Source: Rhineura floridana
Lineage: Eukaryota; Chordata; Lepidosauria; Squamata; Rhineuridae
NCBI RefSeq assembly: GCF_030035675.1
Contig: NC_084480.1
Span: forward strand, 131,018,738-131,082,737
Direction of reading: 5' to 3'
DNA length: 64,000 nt
The notes below the pieces were generated by a model. That model did no database searches and had not been told where the DNA came from. It saw only the letters and a program-made list of their open reading frames with translations. Shown here piece after piece: positions 8,693 through 19,589 of this stretch; position 1 is the first letter of the stretch, and each line of letters opens with the position of its first letter. Both the position numbers and the translations under genes were made by a program.

Positions 8693-10336
8693 GAAGGAAT
8701 TAATGTATTGATGGACAAATTAAAAGAATTTGGACCGTTAGCAGGATTTAAGATCAACAATCAAAAAACAAAGATGTTGGTGAAAAATTTAACTTTAAGG
8801 GAACAGAAAGAGTTAATGGACAAGACAGATTTTACAATAGAGAAAAAGTTGAAATATTTAGGTATCATTATGACAAATAAAAATTCAAAGTTGTTTCATA
8901 ATAATTATGAAAAATTATGGACAGAGATTAAGAAAGATCTGCTAAAATGGGATAAACTACAATTGTCATTAATGGGTAGAATATCTGTGATAAAAATGAA
9001 TGCATTACCGAGAATGATGTTTTTGTTTCAAACAATACCTGTAATATCCTCTGATTTACCTTTTAAACAATGGCAAAAATATATTTCTAAATTTGTATGG
9101 CAAGGAAAAAAACCAAGAGTTAAATTTAAATTACTACAAAACGCCAAAGAAAGAGGAGGACTGGGATTACCAAATCTGAGACTTTATTTTGCTGCCTGCT
9201 GTTTAGTCTGGATAAAGGAATGGATTTTATTGAGGAATAAAAGACTATTGGATTTGGAGGGCCATAACCTGAAGTGGGGATGGCATGGATATCTATGGTA
9301 TGACAAAGTAAAAGTAAATGTAGACTTTAATAATCATTTTATAAGACGTCCTCTGTTGAAAATATGGAATAGATATAAACCAAGGTTTTATTCGAAAATA
9401 CCATTATGTGTCTCAAGTCAAGAAGCGTTTTACAGAAGAGAAATGGCTGGAAAAGAGAAATGGTTAACTTATCAAGAACTATTAAAAAATGTACATGGAG
9501 AATATATAATAAAAGAGAGAGAACAACTGATAAAGGAAGGATATAGTTCTCAATGGTTTGCCTATTTACAATTGTTAGAAAGATATAAAATGGATAAGAA
9601 AATGTATGGGTTTGAAATAAGTAAATCTGATTTTGAAATAGGTTTGTGTACAAATGATGAAAATACAATTGCGAAAATGTATAAACTCTTGCTGAAAATG
9701 GATATGGAAGAAGAACAAGTAAAATAGTGTATGGTAAAGTGGGCAAAATTTTTTGGTTATAACATACAAATGGATCAATGGGAAAATATGTGGAAAAAAG
9801 GCTTGAGATTTACATTATGCTATAATCTTAAAGAAAATTTCTATAAAATGATGTATCGTTGGTACATGACTCCAGAAAAGTTGTCAAAAATGTATAGTAA
9901 TGTTTCTAATGTTTGTTGGAAATGTAAACAACAAGAAGGATCATTTTATCATATGTGGTGGCTGTGTAAAAAGGCAAAATCATTTTGGGCACAGATAGGT
10001 AGGATGATGCAAAAAATTCTAAAGATAAATATTCAGTCAAAACCAGAATTTTTTTTATTGGGTTTTATGGATAAACAAATAGAAAAGAAATATGGAAGAA
10101 TAATATTATATATGATTACGGCAGCAAGATTATTATATGCACAAAAGTAGAAAATGGAATCAACACCAACAACGGAAGACTGGCTATTGAAATTAATGGA
10201 CTTAGTAGAGATGTATAAATTGACATGTTTACTTAGAGAAAAATCGACAGACACATTTCTTAAGGAATGGAAGCCTCTCTTAGACTTTTTGTTGAAAGAT
10301 CAAAATAAAATGATGATATTGGGATTTGATGATTAA
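8678..10336 (+). pseudogene. L1 ORF2 C-terminal half
   Basis: Continues the L1 RT after the insert: GFKINNQKTKMLV, then KLKYLGI, then GRISVIKMNALPRMMFLFQ and LGLPNLRLYFAACCLVW, all typical of the L1 RT thumb and following region. Further on is the zinc-knuckle segment CWKCKQQEGSFYHMWWLC (about 9919-9972), the L1 C-terminal hallmark. The frame is broken by in-frame TAG codons at 9725 (likely from CAG) and 10148 (likely from TGG, AQKW in related L1s). It ends at a TAA near 10336. With the changed active site upstream, this copy is dead. Confidence 0.85.
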
Positions 10337-10540
10337 CTAAGATAGCCTATGGAGAAAAGTGATCCTGTATGTATATATTAAGGGACAGGTTTGATATATA
10401 TTATATACTTATAGCTGATCTGCGACAAATCGGAAGTCAACTGTTTTATTTTTTTCCCTTTGTTGTATTGTTATGTTTTTGTTGTTTGACTTTGTTTTGT
10501 TTGTCTTTTGAAAAATTTGAATAAAAATTATTTTAAAAAA

Positions 10541-11482
10541 GAGTCCCCTCTGCCCAGTGCCCACCCACCCAATCTCCTCCCTTCCCCTTCTCCTCCCTCC
10601 TAACCCCTCCTTCTTGCCCCTCCCCCTTCCTTTGCCCCTCCCCCACCCCTTCCTATTTCCCCCTCCCTTCCCCCTCCTCCTCCCCATGGTTAGTTTTACC
10701 TATCTTAAGCATGATTGCACAGGAGTAAATCCCATTGAACTCAATAAGCATGCAAATGATCAAACCTGCCCTCCCCTCCTCCTTCCTCCCATCACCTCCC
10801 TTTTCCCCTTCCCTCCCTCTTCCTTTGCTCCTCCCCTTCCAATCCCATCCTTCACCCTCTCCTTCCTTCCTCTCCCCTCTTCCTTCCCTTTCTCTTTCCC
10901 TCTCCTTTCCCCTCTCCCTCCTCCTCTCCCATGGTCAGTTTTACCTATCCTAATCATGACTGCATGGGAGAAAGTCCCATTGAACTCAATAAGCATGCAA
11001 ATGCTCAGACCTGCCTTTCCCCTCCTTTCCCTCTCCTGTCCCTTCCTCCTCTCTTCCTTCTTGCTCCTCTCTTGCCCACTCCAACCCTCCCCCCTCCCCC
11101 ATGATCAGTTTTACCTATCCTAAGCATGATTGCATGGGAGTAAATCCCATTGAACTCAATAAGCATGCAAATGATCAATCCATTCTCAGCAAACATGCAT
11201 GGGATCCCATTTCTTACCTCCCAGATTAAAAAGCAGAGAAATTCACTAACAGGCAAAAAAAACCCTTGCAATTTAAGAATGTACCTATAGCCCACAGATA
11301 TTTCTTTCAAACTTTAAAAATCAGGGAAATTGGGCAGCTATAGTGAATGCACCAGGGGAGCAGGAGACCTGACCTCCTGTCTGAGATATTGTACTGGCCT
11401 ACAGATTTGTCAAAATGCAAACACAATTTGGGTTGGTCTTTCACTGTTCAATCCACTTTCTGTGCAGCTTGGAAGAATTTGA
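10541..11482 (+). repeat. Composite repeat with CT-rich tandem array, copy 1
   Basis: The first 38 bases are the right target duplication of the L1. Then come CT-rich stretches separated by a conserved block (AGTTTTACCTATCCTAAGCA then TTGAACTCAATAAGCATGCA) seen three times, near 10686, 10931 and 11101. It ends in a unique-looking tail up to GCAGCTTGGAAGAATTTG. The same tail and the same blocks occur inverted at 55860-56790. The frames of up to 188 codons here are artefacts of the low-complexity sequence. Confidence 0.7.
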
Positions 11483-12192
11483 TAACAGAATTGTAGCTCT
11501 GTGATAGAAATAGGGGTCTCCTAACAATTCTCAACACCCTTCACAAAGTACAATTCCCAGGATTCTTTGAGGGAAGCCATGACTGTTTAAAGTGATAAGA
11601 TATTGCTTTAAATGTATTGTTATGAGCATGGGGGTTGGAATGGATGATCTCTGTGGGTCCCCTTTCCAGCCTGTGATTTGGACTCCTATGCCTTGGGGTA
11701 AGGGGCTGGCTCTGCTGGAGTTTCTTTTGTTAAGCTAATAGAGTGGCCAGATAGGAGAATGGGTCTATCAGTTGCCCAGCAATTGGTGAATGGGCCAGGA
11801 AGACCCTTTTGTCATTGAAACTCTTCAGGAGAGCCTCCCCCCTCTTCCTGGCAGCTAGCAGACATTTGTGCTTTGAGTGTTTTTAGAAGTCTAGAGAATG
11901 GCTGGGGCTGGAGGCAGGCAGAGAGGCTATCCCTCTGCACCATGGCTTTAGGATGCCTCCTGCAACCCAGATGGAAAAGCTGGATATTGGACTGCTGATG
12001 CCTTGAACCCCTCCATCCTAAGCTCAGGTTGGAATGTGTGTAAATAAACAAACCATATTTCATAAAGACACCGCAGTCTCCGCTGACCTTCTTCCCAAAG
12101 GAAACCAAACCCTGGATGAGCGCAGGGACCCCGGAAATCTCACCGCTCGGAGATTGGGGAGGCGAGCAACAGTATAGTGCAGATGAGATCCA
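11483..12192. mobile_element. MITE family C split by a solo LTR
   Basis: Left of the LTR is one half of a family C element (AATTCCCAGGATTCTTTGAG, then GCTTTAAATGTAT). Right of it the terminal arm continues as GTATAGTGCAGATGAGATCC. This matches, inverted, the fragment at 5327 (CATCTGCACTATACATCTAA). The LTR therefore landed in the end of an older foldback element. Confidence 0.65.
11618..12171 (+). mobile_element. Solo LTR of an endogenous retrovirus (fossil)
   Basis: A 554-bp unit that begins TGTTATGAGC and ends GCGAGCAACA, so it has the TG...CA ends of retroviral LTRs. It is flanked by the 4-bp direct repeat GTAT (11614-11617 and 12172-12175). An AATAAA signal lies near 12043. No internal retroviral genes are next to it, so it is a solo LTR left by recombination between the two LTRs of a former provirus. 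A 4-bp duplication is common in gammaretrovirus-like and some other families. The exact family cannot be told from the LTR alone. Confidence 0.65.
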
Positions 12193-12659
12193 AGCTGATT
12201 TCACATATTTGGTTTATTCCCCTTTTAGTTCTTTTCTTTTAAATCTTTCTTTTTCTTATCTTGGGAGAACTGTTCCACACACTGCACAGTGGCAAACCTG
12301 GGTTTATGACTAAGCATACACTTGATGAGAAGCTGCAACCAATCCTAGTCCTTTGCTGAATGTATCTCTATGATATAGGCAAACATATGTTTATTGTGTT
12401 CATATATTATTTTTTTAGATAAACACCTTGAAAGGTAATGTGTGAAGCATGCTTAATATTCAAGTTTTTCTATCTCTTTGTCTGTCTTTCTATCTATGGT
12501 CCTGTTGGGCCATTATATGGACAAATTCTAGGATCTTCTTGGAGTTTCTTAAAGCTTTATCTATCTAGCTCTTTCCAGATGATCTTTGGACATACAGCAA
12601 ACATGTATGGCATTTTATGGCAATAGCTTCTGTACCTCATCTATATGCATTTATAATTC

Positions 12660-12763
12660 ATGTGTTTTTAAAAACATTTTATGTATCCCACTTACAAATT
12701 CTAAATATTAAGCAGGATATAAATACCTGAAATAAAAAAATAATAAAGTAAGGTCTGAGAAGA
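12660..12763 (+). repeat. Possible L2 3' end fragment
   Basis: AAGCAGGATATAAATACCTG followed by an A-rich TAATAAAG tail resembles the 3' terminus of L2-type LINEs in this window. It is short and diverged. Confidence 0.4.
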
Positions 12764-12771
12764 ACCTCCCC

Positions 12772-13192
12772 CAGGGCTGGTGCCAGAGGGTGGCCAGGTC
12801 GGGCCCTGGCCGAGGGCCCCTGAAGAGCCCCTCCTTAGGCTGGGTGGGTAGCATTGGCTCCTGACCCTGCCATGGATCGCAGAGAGGGAGCTCCCAGGCA
12901 ACCTCCCTACTACTATGCAGGCCTGCGATGCCCACCTACATGCCCCACCTACCTTTCCTTTGAAGTAAATGCTGGCCATGCTGCGGGCACATGCCTGCTA
13001 TCAACCAAGATTGCAGCTGAGGCTTCCCTAAGGAGCTGATGCTCCTGCCACCATCATGGTTGATAGCAGGCATGTGTGCACAGTGCAGCCAGCAATCACT
13101 ACCAGGGAAAGGTAGGTGGAACATACAGGAGGGTGCTGGGGCCCAGGGCAGGCTGGTGTCCAAAGGTCCTGGCATGCCTGGTGCCGGCCCTG
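12772..13192. mobile_element. hAT-type MITE (family A), copy 2
   Basis: A 421-bp relative of 3524-4034 in the same orientation. The ends are CAGGGCTGGTGCCAGAGG and GCCTGGTGCCGGCCCTG, which pair as inverted repeats. The flanks ACCTCCCC (12764-12771) and TCCTCCCA (13193-13200) match at 6 of 8. The two copies share many blocks such as GGCCAGGTCGGGCCCTGGC and the arms with ATGCCTGCTATCAA, but both carry many private changes, so the family is old. Confidence 0.75.
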
Positions 13193-14455
13193 TCCTCCCA
13201 TATATATATATAACTGTACATGCAAAGGATTCTTTGGCATGTTCAGGAGCCCTGTTTTTCTAGGATCCCAGATCCTTATGTGTGTCTGTGATCCTTATGT
13301 GAGGATCTTTTCAGACCTTAGAAAATGGGATGGACCATTTTCATTTTTTGCCAAATTACTAACCTATCACCCATGTTCATTGTATGTGCAAAGAGTGTCT
13401 AGAAATGGCTTTTGGCTTCTACAAATGGGACTTATGGTCAGGAGTGCTCCTTTTCAGGGTTCTAGCCAGCCATGGCTTTTTCCAGAATATTCCATGCCAT
13501 TTCCTCTTCCCCTCCCAGTTTTCCATTTCCACCAGTCAGTCAGCAGTCTGTGCCCATTGAGTATGCTCAATGGACTGTTTTCGGGTTTTCTCCTCCTTAG
13601 GTTTTTTCCTAATAATGTTTTGGACCTGCAAACCTTGGAGTTTCCGAAAGCCTGCCAATACATCCCTCCTATGTTTGAGTGGTGTCATTTTGACTACATA
13701 AAGATCCATACTCAGAGAATTTGGTTGCTGTTAGAGTACAGAATGTTCAATATAAATGTATTGTTATTCAGTTTCTTTACCTCATATATTCCAAAAAAAT
13801 GGTCCCCAATTTTTCACATGTTGAACTACATTTCATATTTTGATTAAATGCATCATCATCATCATCATCCCAAATGAAATTTCTTATACCATCTCTGGTG
13901 TTAAAATCTTCCTTTTTATTACCAAAGTTGTGCTGTTTCCTCAGGAAGAAGGAAACTCAAATAAAGCTGTAATTGGCAAGAATACTAGTTTTCTTTGTCT
14001 TAAGCTGCTCACCAACCCTTGGCGTAACTAGGTAAGGAACTGCACAGTAGTAAGTGACAGCGATGGTTTCGTGAGCTCATTCCTGGGGAACTTGTGGAGA
14101 CTGTATTTTATAATGAATGGAGAAGTGGTAAGGGAGAAGTTCTCCAAGTATAAAGGCAGCAGCCAGGTAGGCTATTAAAATGTGAGATATATGAATTGTG
14201 CAGCTTTATGAAAACCACAGAGTGTAATTTCTCAAATCTAGAAAAAGGAAGTTACAGGGGACAAACAGGTCGTGTCAAAGGACTTCACTGCAGCTCTGCG
14301 TAAATCTCAGAAACAAATAATAAGCAGGCCCTTCGCAGATACAGCCCCCTCCCAAAAGTGGGTGGAGTGCAGGGGAAAAACCCACAGAGCACAAAGTGTC
14401 ACAATGATTTATTATGTCTTGTGGGTTTTGGAATTAAGAAATCCCTTCATCGGGG
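13193..14455. other. Intergenic DNA with a diverged repeat at 13395-13735
   Basis: The part around 13395-13735 resembles 48660-48980 (shared phrases around GAGTATGCT, CTTCTACAAAT and GACTACATA/GGCTACATA). It is an old unnamed repeat. A CAT trinucleotide run lies at about 13849-13868. A 243-codon frame at 13116-13847 crosses the end of the MITE and this repeat, so it is not a gene. Confidence 0.4.
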
Positions 14456-14746
14456 CAATTGTTCTCCCACACTTTCCAGGGCATTTCCCCATCATTTTCC
14501 TTACAGCAAAAAAAATCCATTTTTTATTGCAGAAGAGTACCAAATCCACTTTAAGTACACAACTTGAATTTGCTGATATGTGAAAAAAAAATAGTGACAG
14601 TCCGCTTTATTAGGAAACTCCTCCAGGTCTCATCAGGCCTTCTGAGGTCTCATCAGGCATTGCCTATACATTTTCCAATGTATCTTTGCAAATATAAGGG
14701 CTAGTAATTTGGTTTTTAAAAGATAACATTCAACATACTTAGCAAC
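14456..14746 (+). repeat. Local direct duplication, left copy
   Basis: This 290-bp stretch is repeated at 15333-15616. Shared blocks include TTCTCCCACACTTTCCA, CAAATCCACTTTAAGTACAC and TTTGCAAATATAAGGGCTAG. The left copy has an extra short internal repeat (GGTCTCATCAGGC twice). Confidence 0.8.
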
Positions 14747-15332
14747 CTGCAAATATGAACTTCTATAGCTTTCTCCTTGGCTGAATTCTACTGCTATTCA
14801 GCAAAGGAAAAAGCTACAGAAATTTATCTTTGCACGTTGCTAGTAAAAAGTGTAGTTGTCCCTGATGAACGCATTTCTTAATTCTGAAATATGGTGGGCA
14901 TAATAATTTTATTTTTTTAATTGTCAGTTTGAGAACTTGTTCTCTTCAGGTGTGTGTGTGTATCCTTTACAAACATAACCAGAGTTGTGTAACCTGTGCT
15001 AGACAAAAACAAACTTTAAAAACAAACCCAAAGGAGTGCAAATTCTGCAACAAGGAAAACTGAACTCTATGATCTGTATTAGGGAAATGTTCATAGTTAG
15101 TCTTATTTGGGAAAAAACAATTCTACATTTTTAAAACTATTTTGCATATTTTGTGCCATCTGGGTATGGGTGTAGGGGTGGAGGACAAGCTATACAGGGA
15201 ATTGACCTGTTTGTTGAACATTCATCCTAATTTGTTTGCACAAAGTTTGTGGGGAAGTGATATGAAGCCTGCTGCTCACTGAGCATTCACATTCTGATGA
15301 GTTTGCAAGGAAATTATATGACATCACATCAA
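14747..15332. other. Spacer between the two direct copies
   Basis: No gene or known repeat is recognised in this stretch of about 590 bases between the copies. Confidence 0.5.
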
Positions 15333-15616
15333 GCAATTATTCTCCCACACTTTCCAAGGCATTTCCCCATCACTTTCCTTACAGCAAAAAGTCCACTTTT
15401 TAAAAGCAGATTTATTGCAGAAGTGTATCAAATCCACTTTAAGTACACAACCTCAGTTTGCTGATATGTGAAAAAAATACTGACAGTGTGTTTTATTAAG
15501 AAACATTTCCAGCTTTTGAGGTCTCACCTATTCATTTTCCAACGTATCTTTGCAAATATAAGGGCTAGTAACTTGGTTTTTAAAAGATAACATTCAGCAT
15601 ACTTAGTAACTGAATT
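15333..15616 (+). repeat. Local direct duplication, right copy
   Basis: The partner of 14456-14746, in the same orientation about 880 bases downstream, with scattered substitutions and small indels. Whether it is a local duplication or two insertions of one repeat cannot be settled here. Confidence 0.8.
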
Positions 15617-16979
15617 CTGTGGACAATATATTAAGTGTTCTGTTGTTCTCCTTCCAAAATGTCACATCTATAGTACATTGCCTTGAATATACCTTTTTTA
15701 TTTACTATCAGATCAAATGGAAAAGACCACAACTAGTTTTTCCTTGGATTACATCATGGGCGCATTTAGCTGTTCTGCAGACAGGCAGTATTTAAAAATA
15801 AATGGCTTTCTATTTGAACTGCGAATAATAAACATACGCTTTTGAAGGTGGTGGGGGAGAATATTTTATTCTGGCCTATATTTAGACAGGTTTATGTTAG
15901 GCTGACGGAAATATGCCCTCCAGAATGAACTACACAAACAAAAACCTTTCTAAGTTGTCATTTTCCATGCCACACTGAAATTGAGTTAATAATTGTTTAT
16001 CTCCCTTTTGTGTCTCAGTGCTTTTTACAAGGAGACACATATTGTTCCCAAAGCAACTCAGTGCATAGGTGCATGACTGGATGGTCTCTGTTTTCCTTCC
16101 ACATAAAGCTCTGCTAACTTACTCTCTCCTCCTAAAAATCCTTTAGGAATCTGTGGGTAAAGAAGACAGACATACCCTTCAAACAAAAGTTGCAAAGGAG
16201 CTGTTCACCCATAGTTTGAACCGAGTATCCCAATGTGCCTTACACTAGGGGTGGCTAACATACAGGCCATGGGCCATATTTGGCCCTCAAGGGATTTTTC
16301 ATGCCCTTCCAAGACCCCCAGCAACTGGACTGTGGTGGAAGATTATTTATTTATTTCAAACCAGTGTTGGTCCCCATCAACACTGGGCAGGGTGGAGAGG
16401 TTTGAACATCTCTGCCCAACTGTTACCAATAAGCTCAGTTCAACTGGAGCTTTGCACGACCCCTGAGAGAGAGCCTATGTGTCATTTAGCTTTGCTCTGA
16501 ACAATTAGTGCAAGTCATTGTAGTCAATCAGAGAAGGCAGCTATAGCATAAGCCAGCCTTGATCCCAGTAAGATGCTAGTAAGAGACAGGCATGCGTTAG
16601 CCTAATTAAACCCCAGAACCCAGTAGCATGTCTACTGCAGGTAACACCTCTAATTCAACCTTTAACTTTCCCTAGTGAATAATGGATTCCCTCCAGCAAG
16701 CTTATACTACCTTATTAAAGTAAGGTTCTTTGTTTGCATTTTCCTGAGAAATCCAAGCTCAACCCTAGCAGCAGGTATATAGATACCTCTTAAAACATGG
16801 GTCACCAGTGTGGACCTGTAGAAGCTTTCCTTGGCACCCCGGAGAAATTAGGCTTGAAAGAAGTTGGCTAATTGCAGTGTGTGTCCATGCGTGCATGCAC
16901 ATGCACATGGGGTAATTTTGGCAGGGTTCCAACTGGAGAGAGGACAGTTAACTAGTCAGGACTCCTTGCAGAAAGCACA
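15617..16979. other. Intergenic DNA, no feature recognised
   Basis: No gene is supported. The segment near 16246-16330 (TAGGGGTGGCTAACATACAG) looks like the end of an old DNA-transposon relic, but I cannot find its partner end. Confidence 0.45.
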
Positions 16980-16987
16980 AGCTAGTG

Positions 16988-17124
16988 CAACCTTTCCCAA
17001 CCAGTGTGCCTCCAGATGTTGTTGGACTACAACTTCCATCTTCCTAACCATTGGCAATGCTAGCTGAGGCTGATGGGAGTTGTGATCCAACAACATCTGG
17101 AGGCACACTGGTTGGGAAAGGCTG
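16988..17124. mobile_element. hAT-type MITE (family B) with perfect TSD
   Basis: A 137-bp foldback element. The left arm CAACCTTTCCCAACCAGTGT and the right arm (inverse of CAGCCTTTCCCAACCAGTGT) match over about 40 bases. It is flanked by an exact 8-bp duplication, AGCTAGTG at 16980-16987 and 17125-17132. Both traits are diagnostic for hAT. It is non-coding. Confidence 0.9.
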
Positions 17125-17132
17125 AGCTAGTG

Positions 17133-18320
17133 TCTTTCTAAAATAAGCTTTTTCTATTTTTGAATACCATTGGAGGGTTATGTAGAACCCTGGGTGAAAT
17201 AAGACACAGGCAGTTGAGGACTGAGTTTTGGAAAGTCATAGTGGAGATGACTGAGGACTGATAATCCTTCAGAAAACAGGGGCAGTTAACTGAGTCTCTT
17301 TTCTAAAAGGATGCCCCTTCCCACCCAGTTCAACGTCTGCATCTCTGTTGAGACCCCTCAGCCCAGCTGTGGCAGTGCAACAACAGATCATGTGGGTATG
17401 CAGATCTAGTAACACAGTCCAGCATGACATTGAGGATGCAGCTGTCCCCTTCCCTCTGCTCATCAGATCAATCTGCTGTGCTGGACTGAGTGATGAGGTT
17501 TCTATACACATCAGTATGATTATACTTGTACTGCTGTCAGCCTTGCCCTCCCTTCCATCCTTCTTCAGGCAGATTGTTTGCCTTAAAAAAATGGTTTAGG
17601 CATTCTGTCTACATTTAGATATATACACGTTCATCCTTCGCCTTATAAAGGTTTGGAGATGGGTTGTGCAAAAGCAGTTGCAAAACAGCTCCAAGGAATG
17701 GAGGGAGGGGGTTGTTGATGTTACAGGTGCTAGCAAATAGGTCCCTGCCATAGCTGGCTTTTTCCCCCCAGGTTCAGCCACACTGAAAACATCCTGAAGT
17801 AGTTTTTAAGAGTTCATGATGTGATGAAAAAACATGTTTGTCCTGAACACGGTGAGGATTCCTTCACCACTCTGAAAATGTTACGTCTGTCTTCAGCCTG
17901 TAGTAGTTCATATAGATAATTTTAGACTCTGGACTTAATGGTTTTAAGGGGACAGGGGAGGAATTGTCATGTGGTAATATGTAATACTTCACTTACTTCA
18001 AATGATGTTACTGGGGGGGGCTATTTAATTGTTAATGCGCACTACTTCACTTTTTAAGTGGTCTTATAAGTCCCTCCTCTTTAGATAATAATGTAGGTGA
18101 TATTTCAGTGACTTCATAATACAATAAGCCAGCCCTGCTGCATTTGTGGGCTCTGCTGAGTGGAGCCCTGGGCAAGTGCCCTAAAGCTGTGCCCTGAGTT
18201 CATCACTACTACCCTCTCATGTAGGGTATGGACTGAAGGCACATGGGGCCACCATTTTGGTGGAGCTAAGCAGGTCTAAGTCTAAGCCAGGATGAGAGAA
18301 GGCCTGGGAATCACATGTAT
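17133..18320. other. Intergenic DNA, no feature recognised
   Basis: I see nothing that can be supported. Short frames at 17269-17511 and 17348-17599 overlap on opposite strands and show no motif. Confidence 0.5.
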
Positions 18321-18388
18321 GCTGCCTTGGGTTCCATGATGGAAGAAAGGCAGGCTGCAAACATAAGAAAATAAATAAATAAATAACC
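18321..18388 (+). repeat. L2-like 3' end fragment
   Basis: CTGCCTTGGGTTCCATGATG, then AAAGGCAGGCTGCAAACATA and an AAATAAATAAATAAATA tail. This is the form of an L2/CR1-type 3' terminus. Confidence 0.45.
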
Positions 18389-19440
18389 AACATTGGCATG
18401 TAACAAGCTTGACAGTACTGTGCTAAGTTTTCCCATTGTATTTTGCATACACTCCAGTAAAGTTGGGCAGCTGCACTTTATTTTTAACGTTGCCAAAAAG
18501 AAAAGAAAAGAACTCATGATAGAAGGAAATACTTGAGGAAGAATTAGTCCTGGTTCACAATGATAATCTTTGTTGATGAAGCCTGATGAAGTGCCTGAAG
18601 TAGGCACTTGTCCAAAAGAGGCAAATAATGAAGAGTAGAACTGTTTATGAGCCCACGGAGAATTCATTAACAAGGATCCTATATAAATCCGGGAGCTAAG
18701 GGAGAGCAGCAAGATCATTTTTAGAATGCTGTTTCCACTAGGGGGATTTTTTAAGAAAGTTTCCGTTGGTGAGGATGACCTCATGGTTAACGGTACATCA
18801 CAGAATGAACCTGTCAGCTCCTCCTTTGATAAAAGCAGTGCATATCTAGAGACATTTCACACTGTGGCTGCAGTCCCCAAGTGTAGGTGTGTGAGACTGG
18901 AGAGAACACACCCAACTTTTTCTTCTTACAAGTTCCACCAGCCAAATTCTAGGTGCCTGGCTTCCTCTTTTTCAGGCGGTTACAACAAAAACAACAGCAG
19001 ATCCTGGCTCACCTTAGAAATGATTGCACTACAATAAATTTGCTAAGTCTTCAGGGTGCCACCAGACACTTTGTTGTTCCTCTTGGCTAATTATGTTAAT
19101 AATGTCAGAGTATTGAAAAATAGTTGGTGCAATGAGCTGTTAAATTGAATTAGAGGGAGGGGGGAAAGGACCCCTCCCCATCATTTTCTGTCTTGCCCAT
19201 ACATTACATATGGTAATTGAAAGCCCCAGGGCTAAATCTGGTCCTCTGGGGCATATCAGGTACCTCCTCAGTTGCCAACTGGACATGAAAGGTGGAAGGA
19301 GGAAATGGCAGCTATTGCAATGGGACTCACTAGCAGAAATGGTCTTGCTAAACTCCATAGAAAGTTTGCATTTGAACCACTCCAGAAAATGTGGCAGTGC
19401 TTCCATCCTAATTTCATCAGTGTGTCATTACCTGGTGCTG
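18389..19440. other. Intergenic DNA, no feature recognised
   Basis: No gene or clear repeat is recognised. The 157-codon reverse frame at 18311-18784 overlaps the L2-like end and has no motif. Confidence 0.45.
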
Positions 19441-19545
19441 GTGCTTTACAATGCAATCATATATGTCAACTTGGAAGTAATACCTACTGACTTAAATGAG
19501 TTATTCCCAGATAAGTGGTCATAGGATTGCAGCCTAAGTTAATGC
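19441..19545 (+). repeat. Dispersed repeat (CAATC...GATTGCAGCC type)
   Basis: Reads ATGCAATCATATATGTCAAC, TGGAAGTAATACC and ends AGGATTGCAGCCTAAG. Relatives are near 5750-5830, 22770-22855 and 31965-32065. It is an inverted-ended short repeat, too diverged for me to name. Confidence 0.4.
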
Positions 19546-19589
19546 AGAAAGTTAGAAAATAGCAACTATGCTCCTGAAACAGAGGGTAA

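Larger units (their letters stand above)
6426..10540 (+). mobile_element. L1 LINE, 5'-truncated, split by antisense insert
   Basis: A 5'-truncated L1 running from the reverse-transcriptase core of ORF2 to the 3' tail (AATAAAAATTATTTTAAAAAA near 10520-10540). It lies between 38-bp direct repeats. A second element sits inside it, antisense, at 6677-8667. Excluding that insert and its duplication, about 2.1 kb of L1 remains. The 3' UTR is near-identical in layout to the 3' end of the inserted element, so both come from the same L1 lineage. Confidence 0.9.

Noticed and set aside
10557-11123. 188-codon proline/leucine/serine-rich frame
   Set aside because: It lies in the CT-rich tandem array. Frames of this kind arise on either strand of low-complexity DNA, and the partner array at 56 kb gives similar ones.
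11812-12204. 130-codon reverse frame
   Set aside because: It lies within the solo LTR in antisense and is not a gene.
13116-13847. 243-codon open frame
   Set aside because: It starts inside a hAT-type MITE and crosses an old repeat shared with 48.7 kb. There is no recognisable domain.
14456-15616. A pair of LTRs around an internal element
   Set aside because: The two copies lack TG...CA ends and flanking target repeats, and nothing coding lies between them.
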